Source: Caulobacter sp031457805
GTDB taxonomy: Bacteria > Pseudomonadota > Alphaproteobacteria > Caulobacterales > Caulobacteraceae
Length of the DNA stretch: 64,000 bases
Assembly (NCBI RefSeq): GCF_031457805.1
Contig: NZ_JAVDXI010000009.1
Coordinates: 76,417 to 140,416 of the forward strand
Reading direction: 5' to 3'
The position numbers and the translations under genes are program-made. Position 1 is the stretch's first letter; each line of letters opens with the position of its first letter. A model generated the notes under the pieces. That model was not told the DNA's origin. It worked only from the letters and a program-made list of their open reading frames with translations, and ran no database searches. This document shows, in pieces, positions 8,782 to 16,369 of the stretch.

Positions 8782-9051
8782 TTACTCGGCCGGCTGGGCG
8801 GCCGGGGTCACGGTCACGTAGGTGCGATTGTGCTTCTTGGTCACGAAGCCCACGGCGCCCTGAACAAGCGCGAAGAGGGTGTGATCCTTGCCAATGCCCA
8901 CGCCCGAACCCGGGTAGAACTTGGTGCCGCGCTGACGCACGAGGATGTTGCCGGCGAGAACCTTCTCGCCGCCGAACTTCTTTACGCCAAGGCGCTTCGA
9001 CTCTGAGTCGCGACCGTTGCTGGACGAGCCGCCTGATTTCTTGTGAGCCAT
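8782..9051 (-). CDS. rpmA: 50S ribosomal protein L27
   Basis: An 89-residue L27 with the conserved N-terminus MAHKKSGGSSSNGRDSESK, which reaches the peptidyl-transferase centre, and the core GGEKVLAGNILVRQRGTKF and GKDHTLFALVQG. There is no Firmicutes-type cleaved N-terminal extension. The ATG at 9051 has an AGGAG ribosome site. It lies 30 bases downstream of rplU, the standard L21-L27 operon, and is followed by a clear terminator. Confidence 0.98.
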   Translation of the reverse strand: MAHKKSGGSSSNGRDSESKRLGVKKFGGEKVLAGNILVRQRGTKFYPGSGVGIGKDHTLFALVQGAVGFVTKKHNRTYVTVTPAAQPAE

Positions 9052-9081
9052 CTTGCTCTCCTACCTTAGAAGGCGTCGCCC

Positions 9082-9597
9082 TTAGGCTTCGCCTTCCTCC
9101 GTCTTGGCGGCAGCCTTCTTAGGGGCGGCCTTCTTCTTCGGGGCGGCTTCGGCCTTGGCCGGAGCGGCTTCGACCGGAGCCGGGATCGTCGCCGGAACGG
9201 CGGCGTCGCCGAGGCCGCGAGCGCGGGCGTTCAGGATGACCTTCGGGGTCAGGTCAATCGAACCTTCCCACTTGGCTTCCTTGCCAGCGCCAGCGACCGA
9301 CGTGACGCGCACGACGGATTCAAATTGGCGGTGGCCGCGGGTGCGGCGGTAGCCCTGGCGGCGGATCTTCTTGAAGATCTTCACCTTCTCGCCCTTGCGG
9401 GTTTCGAGCAGGGTTCCGGAGACGACAGCGCCGTCCACGGTGGGGGCGCCGACCGTCACGGCCTCGCCTTCGCCAAGCATCAGGACTTCACCGAAGGCCA
9501 CGGCAGCGCCGGGTTCACCTTCGAGCTTTTCGACCACCAGCAGGTCGCCGGCTTGAACCCGGTACTGCTTGCCGCCGGTTTTGATCACCGCGTACAT
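9082..9597 (-). CDS. rplU: 50S ribosomal protein L21 with long C-terminal tail
   Basis: A 171-residue protein whose first about 103 residues are a normal L21 (MYAVIKTGGKQYRVQAGDLL, KIFKKIRRQGYRRTRGHRQ). The tail of about 65 residues is rich in Ala, Lys, Pro and Glu (for example APAKAEAAPKKKAAPKKAA) and looks disordered. Most bacterial L21 proteins lack such a tail, though similar tails occur in some alphaproteobacteria. The gene heads the rplU-rpmA operon. A hairpin lies in its leader at 9638-9662. Confidence 0.97.
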   Translation of the reverse strand: MYAVIKTGGKQYRVQAGDLLVVEKLEGEPGAAVAFGEVLMLGEGEAVTVGAPTVDGAVVSGTLLETRKGEKVKIFKKIRRQGYRRTRGHRQFESVVRVTSVAGAGKEAKWEGSIDLTPKVILNARARGLGDAAVPATIPAPVEAAPAKAEAAPKKKAAPKKAAAKTEEGEA

Positions 9598-9637
9598 AGG
9601 TTAGCGCCTTAAAAACGTGCGTTCGCAAAATAGGGAA

Positions 9638-9662
9638 CGCCCGCTCGGAAACCCGGCGGGCG
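9638..9662 (-). promoter_or_regulatory. Leader hairpin upstream of rplU
   Basis: Seven-base GC arms CGCCCGC and GCGGGCG enclose an 11-base loop, about 40 bases before the rplU ATG on the minus strand. r-protein operons are often autoregulated through leader structures, so this is a candidate; no tail of Ts is present to make it a terminator. Confidence 0.35.
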
Positions 9663-9769
9663 AAGAGGGCGCGACTTATACAGCCCAAGGCCCGGGAGTC
9701 AACGGCGTAGCGGAGGATTCAGCCGAGGCGCGCGACGAAACTACGCAAGTGGGTGGGAAGCCTCTGGAA

Positions 9770-9784
9770 TGTTACTTTATAACA
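9770..9784. promoter_or_regulatory. Zur-box-like palindrome upstream of the 9801/10473 pair
   Basis: The 15-base sequence TGTTACTTTATAACA has perfect five-base arms (TGTTA/TAACA) and closely matches the known alphaproteobacterial Zur operator pattern TGTTATnnnATAACA. It ends 16 bases before the GTG of the membrane-protein gene, so it would overlap the promoter. The function is inferred from the metal-related genes downstream. Confidence 0.6.
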
Positions 9785-9800
9785 CGCTATATGCCCTTCC

Positions 9801-10430
9801 GTGACCTCGCCCTTCTTCGCCTCGATCGCCGTCACCGCCTTCGCGGTCGCCTTCCTGCACGCCGCGCTGCCGACACACTGGTTGCCGTTCGTGCTGGTGG
9901 GGCGCGCGCAGAAGTGGTCGACCGGCCGCACGCTGGGCGTCACGCTGCTGGCGGGCGTTGGTCACGTCGGTCTGACGATCGCGCTCGGCTTGGCGCTAGT
10001 GCTGGCGGGCATGGCTCTGCAGCCGTCGCTGGGCGGACTGTTTCACCTGATCGTGGGCGGGCTGATGATCGCGGTCGGCGTCTTTTATATTATGCGGGGG
10101 CGGCACAACCACGCGCTGCCTGAGGCCAGCCGCCGGACCTACGCTTCAGACCGGGCCGCCGTCGCCGCCTTGGTGACGCTCCTGACGCTGTCGCCCTGTG
10201 AGGCTTTCCTGCCCTATTATCTGGCGGGTATGGAGCACGGCTGGGTCGCCTTCCTGGTGCTGAGCGGCGTGCTGATGGCCGCCACCGCGGCGGGCATGCT
10301 GATCTTCACCAGCCTGAGCCTGGCCGGCTTCAAGCGCCTGGGCCTGCAATGGGTCGAGCGCTACGAGGAAACCATCCTGGGTGTCGCCCTTGTTCTGGTC
10401 GGTCTCGCCGTCGCGTTCCTCAAGACGTAA
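9801..10430 (+). CDS. Polytopic membrane protein, putative metal transporter
   Basis: A 209-residue protein with about six membrane helices and no cleaved signal. His- and Cys-bearing intramembrane motifs stand out: FLHAALPTHWLPF in helix 1, GVGHVGLT in helix 2, a RGRHNHALPE loop and LLTLSPCEAFLP in helix 4. This layout resembles HupE/UreJ/UreH-like or other small metal transporters; I cannot name the family firmly. The GTG at 9801 has no ribosome site, suggesting a short or leaderless transcript beginning near the Zur-like box. The COG0523 GTPase gene follows 42 bases later, so a joint role in zinc (or cobalt/nickel) uptake under limitation is likely. Confidence 0.8.
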   Translation: MTSPFFASIAVTAFAVAFLHAALPTHWLPFVLVGRAQKWSTGRTLGVTLLAGVGHVGLTIALGLALVLAGMALQPSLGGLFHLIVGGLMIAVGVFYIMRGRHNHALPEASRRTYASDRAAVAALVTLLTLSPCEAFLPYYLAGMEHGWVAFLVLSGVLMAATAAGMLIFTSLSLAGFKRLGLQWVERYEETILGVALVLVGLAVAFLKT

Positions 10431-10472
10431 AGCCCGCTTTCGTTCGGCGGTCAGGGCGCCTAAATAGCGGCC

Positions 10473-11570
10473 ATGACCCAGACTGTTCCGACCTCCGGCA
10501 AGATCCCCGTCACCGTGCTCACCGGCTATCTCGGCGCCGGCAAGACCACGTTGCTCAACCGCATCCTCACCGAGGAGCACGGCAAGCGCTACGCCGTGAT
10601 CGTCAACGAGTTCGGCGAGGTCGGCATCGACAACGACCTGGTGGTCGGCGCCGATGAGGAAGTGTTCGAGATGAACAACGGCTGCGTCTGCTGCACCGTT
10701 CGCGGCGACCTGATCCGCGTCCTCCAGGGGTTGATGAAGCGCAAGGGCGGTTTCGACGCCATCATCGTTGAGACGACGGGCCTGGCCGATCCGGGCCCGG
10801 TGGCCCAGACCTTCTTTGTCGATGACGACGTCAAGGCGCGCACCGCGCTCGACTCGGTCACGGCTGTGGTCGACGCCAAGCACATCCTGCTGCGCCTGTC
10901 GGACAGCAAGGAGGCGGTCGAGCAGATCGCCTTCGCCGACCAGATCGTGCTGAACAAGACCGACCTCGTGTCCGAGGACGATCTTCGCCACGTCGAGGCG
11001 CGCATCCGTCGGATCAATCCGCTGGCGCCGATCCATCGGGCTCAGCGCTCCAATGTTCCGCTGGACGCCATCCTGGGCAAGCACAGCTTCGATCTTGAGC
11101 GGATCACGGATCTGGAGCCGGACTTCCTCAATCCCGCCCATGGCGAGCCGGGTCACGTGCACGACGAGCACTGCGACCACCATCATCACCACCACGATCA
11201 TGACCACGTGCATGACGAGCATTGCGGCCATGACCACCATCATCATCACGACGCCAAGAGCGACGTCCACGATGACGGCGTGAAGGGGATCTCGCTGACG
11301 CTGGACAAGCCGGTCGACGGGCAGAAGATCACCGCCTGGCTCAACGACCTGCTGGCCCGTCGCGGCCCGGATATCCTGCGCGCCAAGGGCATCATCGACG
11401 TGAAGGGCGAGGACAAGCGCCTCGTCTTCCAGGCGGTGCACATGATCCTGGAGGGCGACTTCCAGCGTCCGTGGACCGACAAGGACAAGCGCTACAGCCG
11501 CATGGTCTTCATCGGCCGCGATCTCGACGAGGCCGAGCTGCGGGCGGGCTTCGAGGCGACGGCGGCTTAG
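10473..11570 (+). CDS. COG0523/CobW-family metallochaperone GTPase
   Basis: A 365-residue G3E GTPase with Walker A GYLGAGKTT (about residues 17-25), the metal-binding CxCC motif in NNGCVCCTVRGD (about 69-80), a switch region ETTGLADPGP, and NKTD. A striking His/Asp stretch with two Cys lies around residues 220-270, before the CobW C-terminal domain. COG0523 proteins insert or deliver zinc or cobalt using GTP. The adjacent Zur-like box and membrane protein favour the zinc-starvation branch (ZigA/ZagA-like). Its transcription unit ends before the palindromic repeat at 11581. Confidence 0.93.
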   Translation: MTQTVPTSGKIPVTVLTGYLGAGKTTLLNRILTEEHGKRYAVIVNEFGEVGIDNDLVVGADEEVFEMNNGCVCCTVRGDLIRVLQGLMKRKGGFDAIIVETTGLADPGPVAQTFFVDDDVKARTALDSVTAVVDAKHILLRLSDSKEAVEQIAFADQIVLNKTDLVSEDDLRHVEARIRRINPLAPIHRAQRSNVPLDAILGKHSFDLERITDLEPDFLNPAHGEPGHVHDEHCDHHHHHHDHDHVHDEHCGHDHHHHHDAKSDVHDDGVKGISLTLDKPVDGQKITAWLNDLLARRGPDILRAKGIIDVKGEDKRLVFQAVHMILEGDFQRPWTDKDKRYSRMVFIGRDLDEAELRAGFEATAA

Positions 11571-11580
11571 GGCGACTCTC

Positions 11581-11693
11581 AAATCCTCCCCCTCGAGGGG
11601 GAGGTGTCGACGAAGCCGACGGAGGGGAAGGAGCAGGCTCAGCAGGATTCCCCCCTCCGGCCTTCGGCCGCCTCCCCCACGAGGGGAGGATTT
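11581..11693. repeat. Interspersed palindromic repeat, copy 1
   Basis: An extragenic element of about 113 bases is bounded by AAATCCTCCCC and GGGGAGGATTT and contains nested GC palindromes (CCTCCCCCTCGAGGGGGAGG, GGCCTTCGGCC, and GTCGACGAAGCCGAC). The same element in the opposite orientation begins at 63907. It is a noncoding repeat family, folded as a long hairpin, located between the GTPase gene and the terminator at 11702. Confidence 0.85.
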
Positions 11694-11701
11694 CAGACAA
11701 A

Positions 11702-11736
11702 GAAAAAGCCCCGGAGCCGTAGCTCCGGGGCTTTCA
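11702..11736 (-). terminator. Terminator of the exbD-like gene (possibly bidirectional)
   Basis: A ten-base stem GCCCCGGAGC/GCTCCGGGGC (11710-11719, 11724-11733) with loop CGTA is followed on the minus strand by TTTTTCTTT. A weaker T-rich flank on the plus strand may also stop the GTPase transcript. Confidence 0.85.
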
Positions 11737-11764
11737 TGTTTCTGGCTGTCGCCGAGGAGGATCT

Positions 11765-12214
11765 TTAGTGGATGTCCTCGTTGATCAGGCCGACCTTGAA
11801 CCAGCCCGAGGTCTGCAGCTGGTTCAGCACGCCCATGAAGTCGGCATACAGCACGTCGGCGTCCGCGCGGATCATGATGCGCTGCTCGTCCTTGGCGCCA
11901 GCTTGGCCCGTGGCGGCGAACTTGGCGTTCAGATCATACTCGAGGTTGTCGAGGCTGCTCTGCTTGTCGGCGATGAAGATCGCGCCCGACTTCTGGATCG
12001 AGATGAAGACCGGTTCCTTCGGCTTCGGCGCGTTCGGGGGCGGCGGCACCGCCGGCGGCAGGTCGATCTTGATGGAGGTCACGGCCATCGGCACGGCGAC
12101 CATGAAGATGATCAGCAGCACCAACAGAATGTCCACGAAGGGCGTGACGTTGATTTCGGAGTTCTGGCCCAGATCGTAACGGCCACCACCGCCGCCAGCA
12201 AGTTTAGCCGCCAT
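11765..12214 (-). CDS. ExbD/TolR-family biopolymer transport protein
   Basis: The product is about 149 residues from the ATG at 12214 (a GTG three codons upstream is also possible). It has the ExbD layout: short Gly-rich cytoplasmic N-terminus, one membrane helix within INVTPFVDILLVLLIIFMV carrying the conserved proton-pathway Asp, a Pro-rich stretch (PPAVPPPPNAPKPKEP), and a periplasmic domain. ExbD works with ExbB to energise TonB-dependent uptake, or as TolR in outer-membrane constriction. No exbB/tolQ or tonB/tolA gene adjoins it, so it is an orphan here. It is transcribed divergently from the 12467 gene. Confidence 0.93.
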   Translation of the reverse strand: MAAKLAGGGGGRYDLGQNSEINVTPFVDILLVLLIIFMVAVPMAVTSIKIDLPPAVPPPPNAPKPKEPVFISIQKSGAIFIADKQSSLDNLEYDLNAKFAATGQAGAKDEQRIMIRADADVLYADFMGVLNQLQTSGWFKVGLINEDIH

Positions 12215-12466
12215 AGCCTGCACTGTCTCCCAGAAGGCCGCGCGCGTCGCACAGGCCTGAAATGTCGTTACCTCGCCACGTCTGGCGCAGACGGGCGCGG
12301 AAGTAAAGCCCGACGACGCGGCGCAATAGCAACCCCCTTTTTGACTCTTTTTGACGGAACGCCGTTCGAATGGGCGCCGGGCCGCGCCGGGGTTCGCGCG
12401 ACGCGCGAATGTGACGCTTTCCGAAAGAGTCTAGTCGTCGCGATCCTCCTGTCCTATCTCGCGCGC

Positions 12467-13498
12467 ATGATCTTTTCGTTCGATGCTTTCGTCACCGACG
12501 CCCTGTTCGACCGCTCTGGCCGCGCCATGTTCGCCTTGGGCGACGGCACGGTTCGGCTGCAGACCAACGAGGGATTCGTCACGGTCGAGGCGCACGGCGG
12601 GCCGCTCGGCGGCGCGGTGCTTGCGGCGGCTGTCCACCCCAGCGGCGTCGGGATCGTCACCGGCGGCGACGACGGTCGCGTGGTCTGGAGCCGAATCGAA
12701 GGCGGCGAGGTCGTCGCGACCCTGATCGCCGAGGTGAAGAACAAGTGGATCGAGCATGTGGCCGCCAGCGCCGCCTCGGGCCTGATCGCCTTCACCGCCG
12801 GCAAGGAGGTCCATGTCCGCGACGCCGCCGATCCGGCCTTCGCGCGCGTGTTCGCGCATGAGAAGACGGTGTCGGGCCTGACGTTCGAACCCAAAGGCCG
12901 TCGTCTGGCTTCGGCGACCTATGGCGGCGCTAATCTCTGGTACGCGCGCATCGCCGACCAGAAGCCGACGATTCTCAAGTGGGCCGGCAGCCATATCGCG
13001 GTGGAATTCAGCCCCGACGGCAAGTTCCTGATCTCGTCCATGCAGGAAAACCAGCTGCACGGCTGGCGGCTGTCGGACGGCAAGGACATGCGGATGGGCG
13101 GCTATCCGTCCAAGATCAAGAGCGTGGCCTTCTTCGACAAGGGCAATCTCCTGGCCACGGCCGGCGCCTCGGGCGCGGTCATCTGGCCGTTCGCGGGCGC
13201 CAATGGCCCGATGGGCAAGGAGGCCGCCGAGATCGGCTTCTCGCGCGATTCGATGGTGGTTCGCGTCGCGGGGATCGATCCGCAGCCGGTCTGCATCGCC
13301 GGCCAGGACAACGGCAAGATCTGGGCCGCCCACATGCGCAACGGCCGCATCGAGACCCTCAAGGCCGAGAAGGGCGCTCCCATCAGCGCCCTCTCGGTCA
13401 GCGCCGACGGCAAGATGATGGCGTGGGGCGACGAGAGCGGCGAGGCCGGGGTGCTTCAGATCCCCGACCTGTCCGGTCCGCGCCAGTTCGTGGGGTAG
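12467..13498 (+). CDS. WD40-repeat protein
   Basis: A 343-residue protein made of degenerate WD40/beta-propeller repeats. Recurring segments of about 40 residues include LAAAVHPSGVGIVTGGDDGRV, VSGLTFEPKGRRLASATYGG, IAVEFSPDGKFLISSMQENQ and ISALSVSADGKMMAWGDESG, each a blade with the typical GH..SPDG..L spacing. There is no signal peptide or catalytic motif, so it is probably a cytoplasmic scaffold. I chose the ATG at 12467 because the propeller starts soon after (FVTDALFDRSGRAMFALGDG). No clear ribosome site precedes it. Its partner is unknown. Confidence 0.88.
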   Translation: MIFSFDAFVTDALFDRSGRAMFALGDGTVRLQTNEGFVTVEAHGGPLGGAVLAAAVHPSGVGIVTGGDDGRVVWSRIEGGEVVATLIAEVKNKWIEHVAASAASGLIAFTAGKEVHVRDAADPAFARVFAHEKTVSGLTFEPKGRRLASATYGGANLWYARIADQKPTILKWAGSHIAVEFSPDGKFLISSMQENQLHGWRLSDGKDMRMGGYPSKIKSVAFFDKGNLLATAGASGAVIWPFAGANGPMGKEAAEIGFSRDSMVVRVAGIDPQPVCIAGQDNGKIWAAHMRNGRIETLKAEKGAPISALSVSADGKMMAWGDESGEAGVLQIPDLSGPRQFVG

Positions 13499-13519
13499 TC
13501 TGGAAATCGGCAGTCAGGC

Positions 13520-14182
13520 CTAGAAGCCCTTCAGTTCCGCCCATTCCTCGAACGGCGCCCGGCGCGAGCGGAAATTGTTCACCGGCGCGTCGGCGTCGCG
13601 GTAGCCGAGCGCCATGCCGGAGAACAGCATGTGGCCCTCGGGCAGGCCGACATGCTCGTCGACCAGCTTGTTGTAGTGCGACCAGAACTCCTGCGGGCAG
13701 GTGTCGAGACCGCGCTCGACCGCCAGAAGCATGAAGGTCTGCATCAGCATGCCGACATCGCTCCACTGTGGCGGGCCGCAGCGGCGGTCGATCGAGAAGA
13801 ACAGCTGCACCGGCGCGCCGAAGCCCTGGCCGTTGTTGGCGAACCACTGCAGGCGCTGCAGCTTGTCCTCGCGCGGAATGCCCAGCGCGCCGTACATGTC
13901 CTCGCCGACCTGGAAGCGACGGCTGCGCAGCGGCTCCCAAAGATTGGCCGGATAGACGTCGTACTCGGTGGGATCGGGCGAGGCCACGCGCTGCAGCATG
14001 GCGGCCTTCAGCGCCTCAAGCGGCGCGCCGCCGACGACCTGCACGCGCCAGGGCTGGAGATTGCCGCCCGACGGGGCTCGCGCGGCGGCTTCCAGCAATT
14101 CGCGGATCAGTCCGGCGTCGACCGGATCGGGCTTGAAGGCGCGCACCGACATGCGGCGGTTCACGGCGTCGATCACGTCCAT
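13520..14182 (-). CDS. Nitroreductase-family FMN oxidoreductase
   Basis: A 220-residue nitroreductase. The start MDVIDAVNRRMSVRAFKPDPV with an AGGGAG site upstream fits the family; the frame is open 21 codons further but without a better site. FMN-binding features are RRMSVRAF at the N-terminus, AAARAPSGGNLQPWRVQVV (residues about 35-53) and the C-terminal GLPEGHMLFSGMALGYRDAD. Such enzymes reduce nitroaromatics, quinones or flavins using NAD(P)H; the physiological substrate is unknown. It ends 21 bases from the WD40 gene, converging with it, and is divergent from mtgA. Confidence 0.93.
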   Translation of the reverse strand: MDVIDAVNRRMSVRAFKPDPVDAGLIRELLEAAARAPSGGNLQPWRVQVVGGAPLEALKAAMLQRVASPDPTEYDVYPANLWEPLRSRRFQVGEDMYGALGIPREDKLQRLQWFANNGQGFGAPVQLFFSIDRRCGPPQWSDVGMLMQTFMLLAVERGLDTCPQEFWSHYNKLVDEHVGLPEGHMLFSGMALGYRDADAPVNNFRSRRAPFEEWAELKGF

Positions 14183-14266
14183 CGAAAGCTCCCTTAACCC
14201 AATATGTTTATCCCGCGCGACAGCGGCGTTGGCTGTCGTTAGCATCCGTCCGCTGCGTCAAGACAA

Positions 14267-14956
14267 GTGGGGCGTTTCGTGCGGCGGCTTTTGCGCAATC
14301 TTTTGCTGGCCTTGTTCCTGGTGCTGGTCGCCGGGCCCGTGGTGGCGGTCATTCTCTATCGCTTCATCCCGCCGCCGGTGACCCCGCTGATGGTGATCCG
14401 CGCCGTCGAGGGGCGCGGGCTGGATCACCGCTGGCGGTCGATGGACAAGATCTCGCCAGCCCTGCCCCGCGCCCTGATCGCCGCCGAGGACGCCAAGTTC
14501 TGCGAGCATCGCGGGTTCGATTTCGAAGCCCTGCAGAAGGCCTACGAGAACAACGAATCGGGCCGGAAGATCCGGGGCGGCTCCACGATCAGCCAGCAGA
14601 CGGCCAAGAACGTCTTCCTGTGGCCGGGGCGCTCCTATGTCCGCAAGGGGCTGGAGGCCTGGTTCACCGTGCTGATCGAGACCTTCTGGGGCAAGCGACG
14701 GATCATGGAGGTCTATATGAACTCCATCGAGTACGGCTCGGGCATCTATGGCGCGGAAGCCGCCGCGCAGCGTTACTTCGGCGTCAGCGCCGCCAAGCTC
14801 ACCCAGGCCCAATCGGCTCGCCTGGCCGCCATCCTGCCCAGTCCCCTGAAGTGGAAGGTGATCAAGCCGGGCAAGTACGTCGCCAAGCGCACGAAGAAGA
14901 TCGGCAAGGCTTCCGGCGCGGTGCGCCGCGACGGTCTGGCCGATTGCGTGGCCTAG
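14267..14956 (+). CDS. mtgA: Monofunctional biosynthetic peptidoglycan transglycosylase
   Basis: A 229-residue GT51 glycosyltransferase anchored by one N-terminal membrane helix (about residues 10-33). GT51 motifs are EDAKFCEHRGFD (with the catalytic Glu), RGGSTISQQTAKNVFLW, KRRIMEVYMNSIEYGSGIYGAEAAA, and the RLAAILPSPLKW end of the domain. It polymerises lipid II into glycan strands at the periplasmic face, without a transpeptidase domain. The start is a GTG at 14267 with no obvious ribosome site; the TM helix begins soon after. The GNAT gene follows after 13 bases. Confidence 0.95.
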   Translation: MGRFVRRLLRNLLLALFLVLVAGPVVAVILYRFIPPPVTPLMVIRAVEGRGLDHRWRSMDKISPALPRALIAAEDAKFCEHRGFDFEALQKAYENNESGRKIRGGSTISQQTAKNVFLWPGRSYVRKGLEAWFTVLIETFWGKRRIMEVYMNSIEYGSGIYGAEAAAQRYFGVSAAKLTQAQSARLAAILPSPLKWKVIKPGKYVAKRTKKIGKASGAVRRDGLADCVA

Positions 14957-14969
14957 GACGGAGATCGCC

Positions 14970-15518
14970 ATGCCTGTTGCACCGGGGCCCACGCTCGAGA
15001 CCGAACGCCTTGTCCTGCGACCGCCGGCTGACGAAGATCTCGACCGTTGGGCGCAGATGATGGCCGATCCGGTCGCGGCGCGCTTCATCGGTGGTCAGCA
15101 GCCCCGGGCCACGGCCTGGCGGTTCATGGCGACGATGGCGGGATCCTGGGCCCTGAACGGCTTTGGCATGTTCTCGCTCATCGAGAAGTCCTCCGGCCAA
15201 TGGCTGGGGCGCGTCGGGCCCTGGCGTCCCGAGGGCTGGCCCGGGACCGAGGTCGGCTGGGGGCTGCACCCCGACGCCTGGGGACGGGGCTATGCGGTCG
15301 AGGCCGCGAGCGCGACGATCGACTGGGTGGTCGATCATCTGGGATGGACCGACGTCATCCACTGCATCGACCCTGAGAACACGCCGTCCCAGGCGGTCGC
15401 CGAGCGCCTAGGCTCGGTCAATCGCGGCGCGGGCCGATTGCCGCCGCCGTTTGAAGATCATGTCGTCGAGATCTGGGGGCAGACCGCTGACGCGTGGCGC
15501 GCCCGCCGCGCGCGTTAG
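14970..15518 (+). CDS. GNAT N-acetyltransferase
   Basis: A 182-residue GNAT enzyme of the RimJ/RimL type, starting with TLETERLVLRPPADEDL. The acetyl-CoA loop is in GWGLHPDAWGRGYAVEAAS (about residues 90-108), followed by DPENTPSQAVAERLG. The ATG at 14970 has a CGGAG ribosome site. It is 13 bases behind mtgA and likely co-transcribed, which suggests but does not prove a role in envelope metabolism. It is a different subfamily member from the GNAT gene at 8066. Confidence 0.92.
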   Translation: MPVAPGPTLETERLVLRPPADEDLDRWAQMMADPVAARFIGGQQPRATAWRFMATMAGSWALNGFGMFSLIEKSSGQWLGRVGPWRPEGWPGTEVGWGLHPDAWGRGYAVEAASATIDWVVDHLGWTDVIHCIDPENTPSQAVAERLGSVNRGAGRLPPPFEDHVVEIWGQTADAWRARRAR

Positions 15519-15527
15519 TACGGACGC

Positions 15528-16298
15528 TCAGTCCACCGCCAGGATGATGTCGGCTGCGGCGATCGAGGCGACGACAGGATCGCCGACGGCAAGCCCCCAG
15601 CCGGGTGCGCCGGCCTCGACCGTAGCCACCAGAGACTTGCCGGCGGACAGACCGATCGTCACCTCGGCGGCGGCCTGACCGCCCTCGCGGTCGAGGATTC
15701 GCCCCTCCAGCCTGTTCTCCGCCAGAGTTTCGTCCAGCCGGATGAAGCTGGACTTGATCAGGGCGATGGCCGGACGACCCGACGCGAGACCAAGGTCCTC
15801 CACGCTGCGCCGGGTGACCCGGGCGATGAGCGCCAGACCCTCGCCGACCTCCAGGGTGACAGCGGCGGTGACATCGTCTGCGCTGACCATAGTCACGAGG
15901 CCGCGCAGGGCGTTGCGGGCGCTGGTGCGTAGGCCGAGGCTCCAGAGCAGTTCGGCGTCGCCGGACAGGTCGGCTTCCAGGCGCGCGAAGGCGGCGCTCA
16001 CCTCTCGCTCGGCGGCGCGAAAGGCGCGGATCACCGCCTGACCCCGGGCGGTCACCTGCGCCGCGCCGCCGCCGCGCCCGCCCGGCGCGGCGCTGACCAG
16101 CGGCGCCTCGAACAGGTTGTTCAGCGCCTGCACGCCGTCCCAGGCGCCCTTGTAGGAGAGACCGACATCCTTGGCCGCCGAGGTGATCGAGCCATGACGC
16201 GCCACCGCCTCCAGTAAGGCGATGCGCTCCAATCCCACGCGCGCCAGCCCGTCACGCTTGAGGATCAGGGAGGCGCTGAAATAAGCGTCGTTGCTCAC
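15528..16298 (-). CDS. modE: ModE-type molybdate-responsive regulator
   Basis: The product is about 256 residues from a GTG at 16298 (the frame is open to 16364, but that stretch overlaps the operator). The N-terminal winged-helix (LEAVARHGSITSAAKDVGLSYKGAWDGVQALN, residues about 28-59) matches ModE. Two C-terminal MOP/TOBE-like domains follow (SARNALRGLV... and ENRLEGRILDRE...), which bind molybdate. ModE with molybdate represses mod uptake genes and can activate molybdoenzyme genes. It is divergent from modA with a palindrome between them, which is the expected arrangement. Confidence 0.92.
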   Translation of the reverse strand: MSNDAYFSASLILKRDGLARVGLERIALLEAVARHGSITSAAKDVGLSYKGAWDGVQALNNLFEAPLVSAAPGGRGGGAAQVTARGQAVIRAFRAAEREVSAAFARLEADLSGDAELLWSLGLRTSARNALRGLVTMVSADDVTAAVTLEVGEGLALIARVTRRSVEDLGLASGRPAIALIKSSFIRLDETLAENRLEGRILDREGGQAAAEVTIGLSAGKSLVATVEAGAPGWGLAVGDPVVASIAAADIILAVD

Positions 16299-16316
16299 TG
16301 GTCGGGTCTCGATTTC

Positions 16317-16345
16317 ATCGTTATGTGGTTTGACTTCATAACCGA
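16317..16345. promoter_or_regulatory. ModE-box-like operator between modE and modA
   Basis: An inverted repeat ATCGTTATG and CATAACCGA, with exact GTTATG/CATAAC arms spaced by 11 bases, resembles known Mo-boxes (CGnTATAT with its mirror image). It lies 25 bases from the modA ATG and 18 from the modE GTG, so it could control both. Confidence 0.6.
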
Positions 16346-16369
16346 AGCGCTTGGCTAGAGGCATATCAG

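Noticed and set aside
12410..12431. Short palindrome CTTTCCGAAAG upstream of the WD40 gene
   Set aside because: It is only 11 bases and I found no second copy nearby, so chance is likely.
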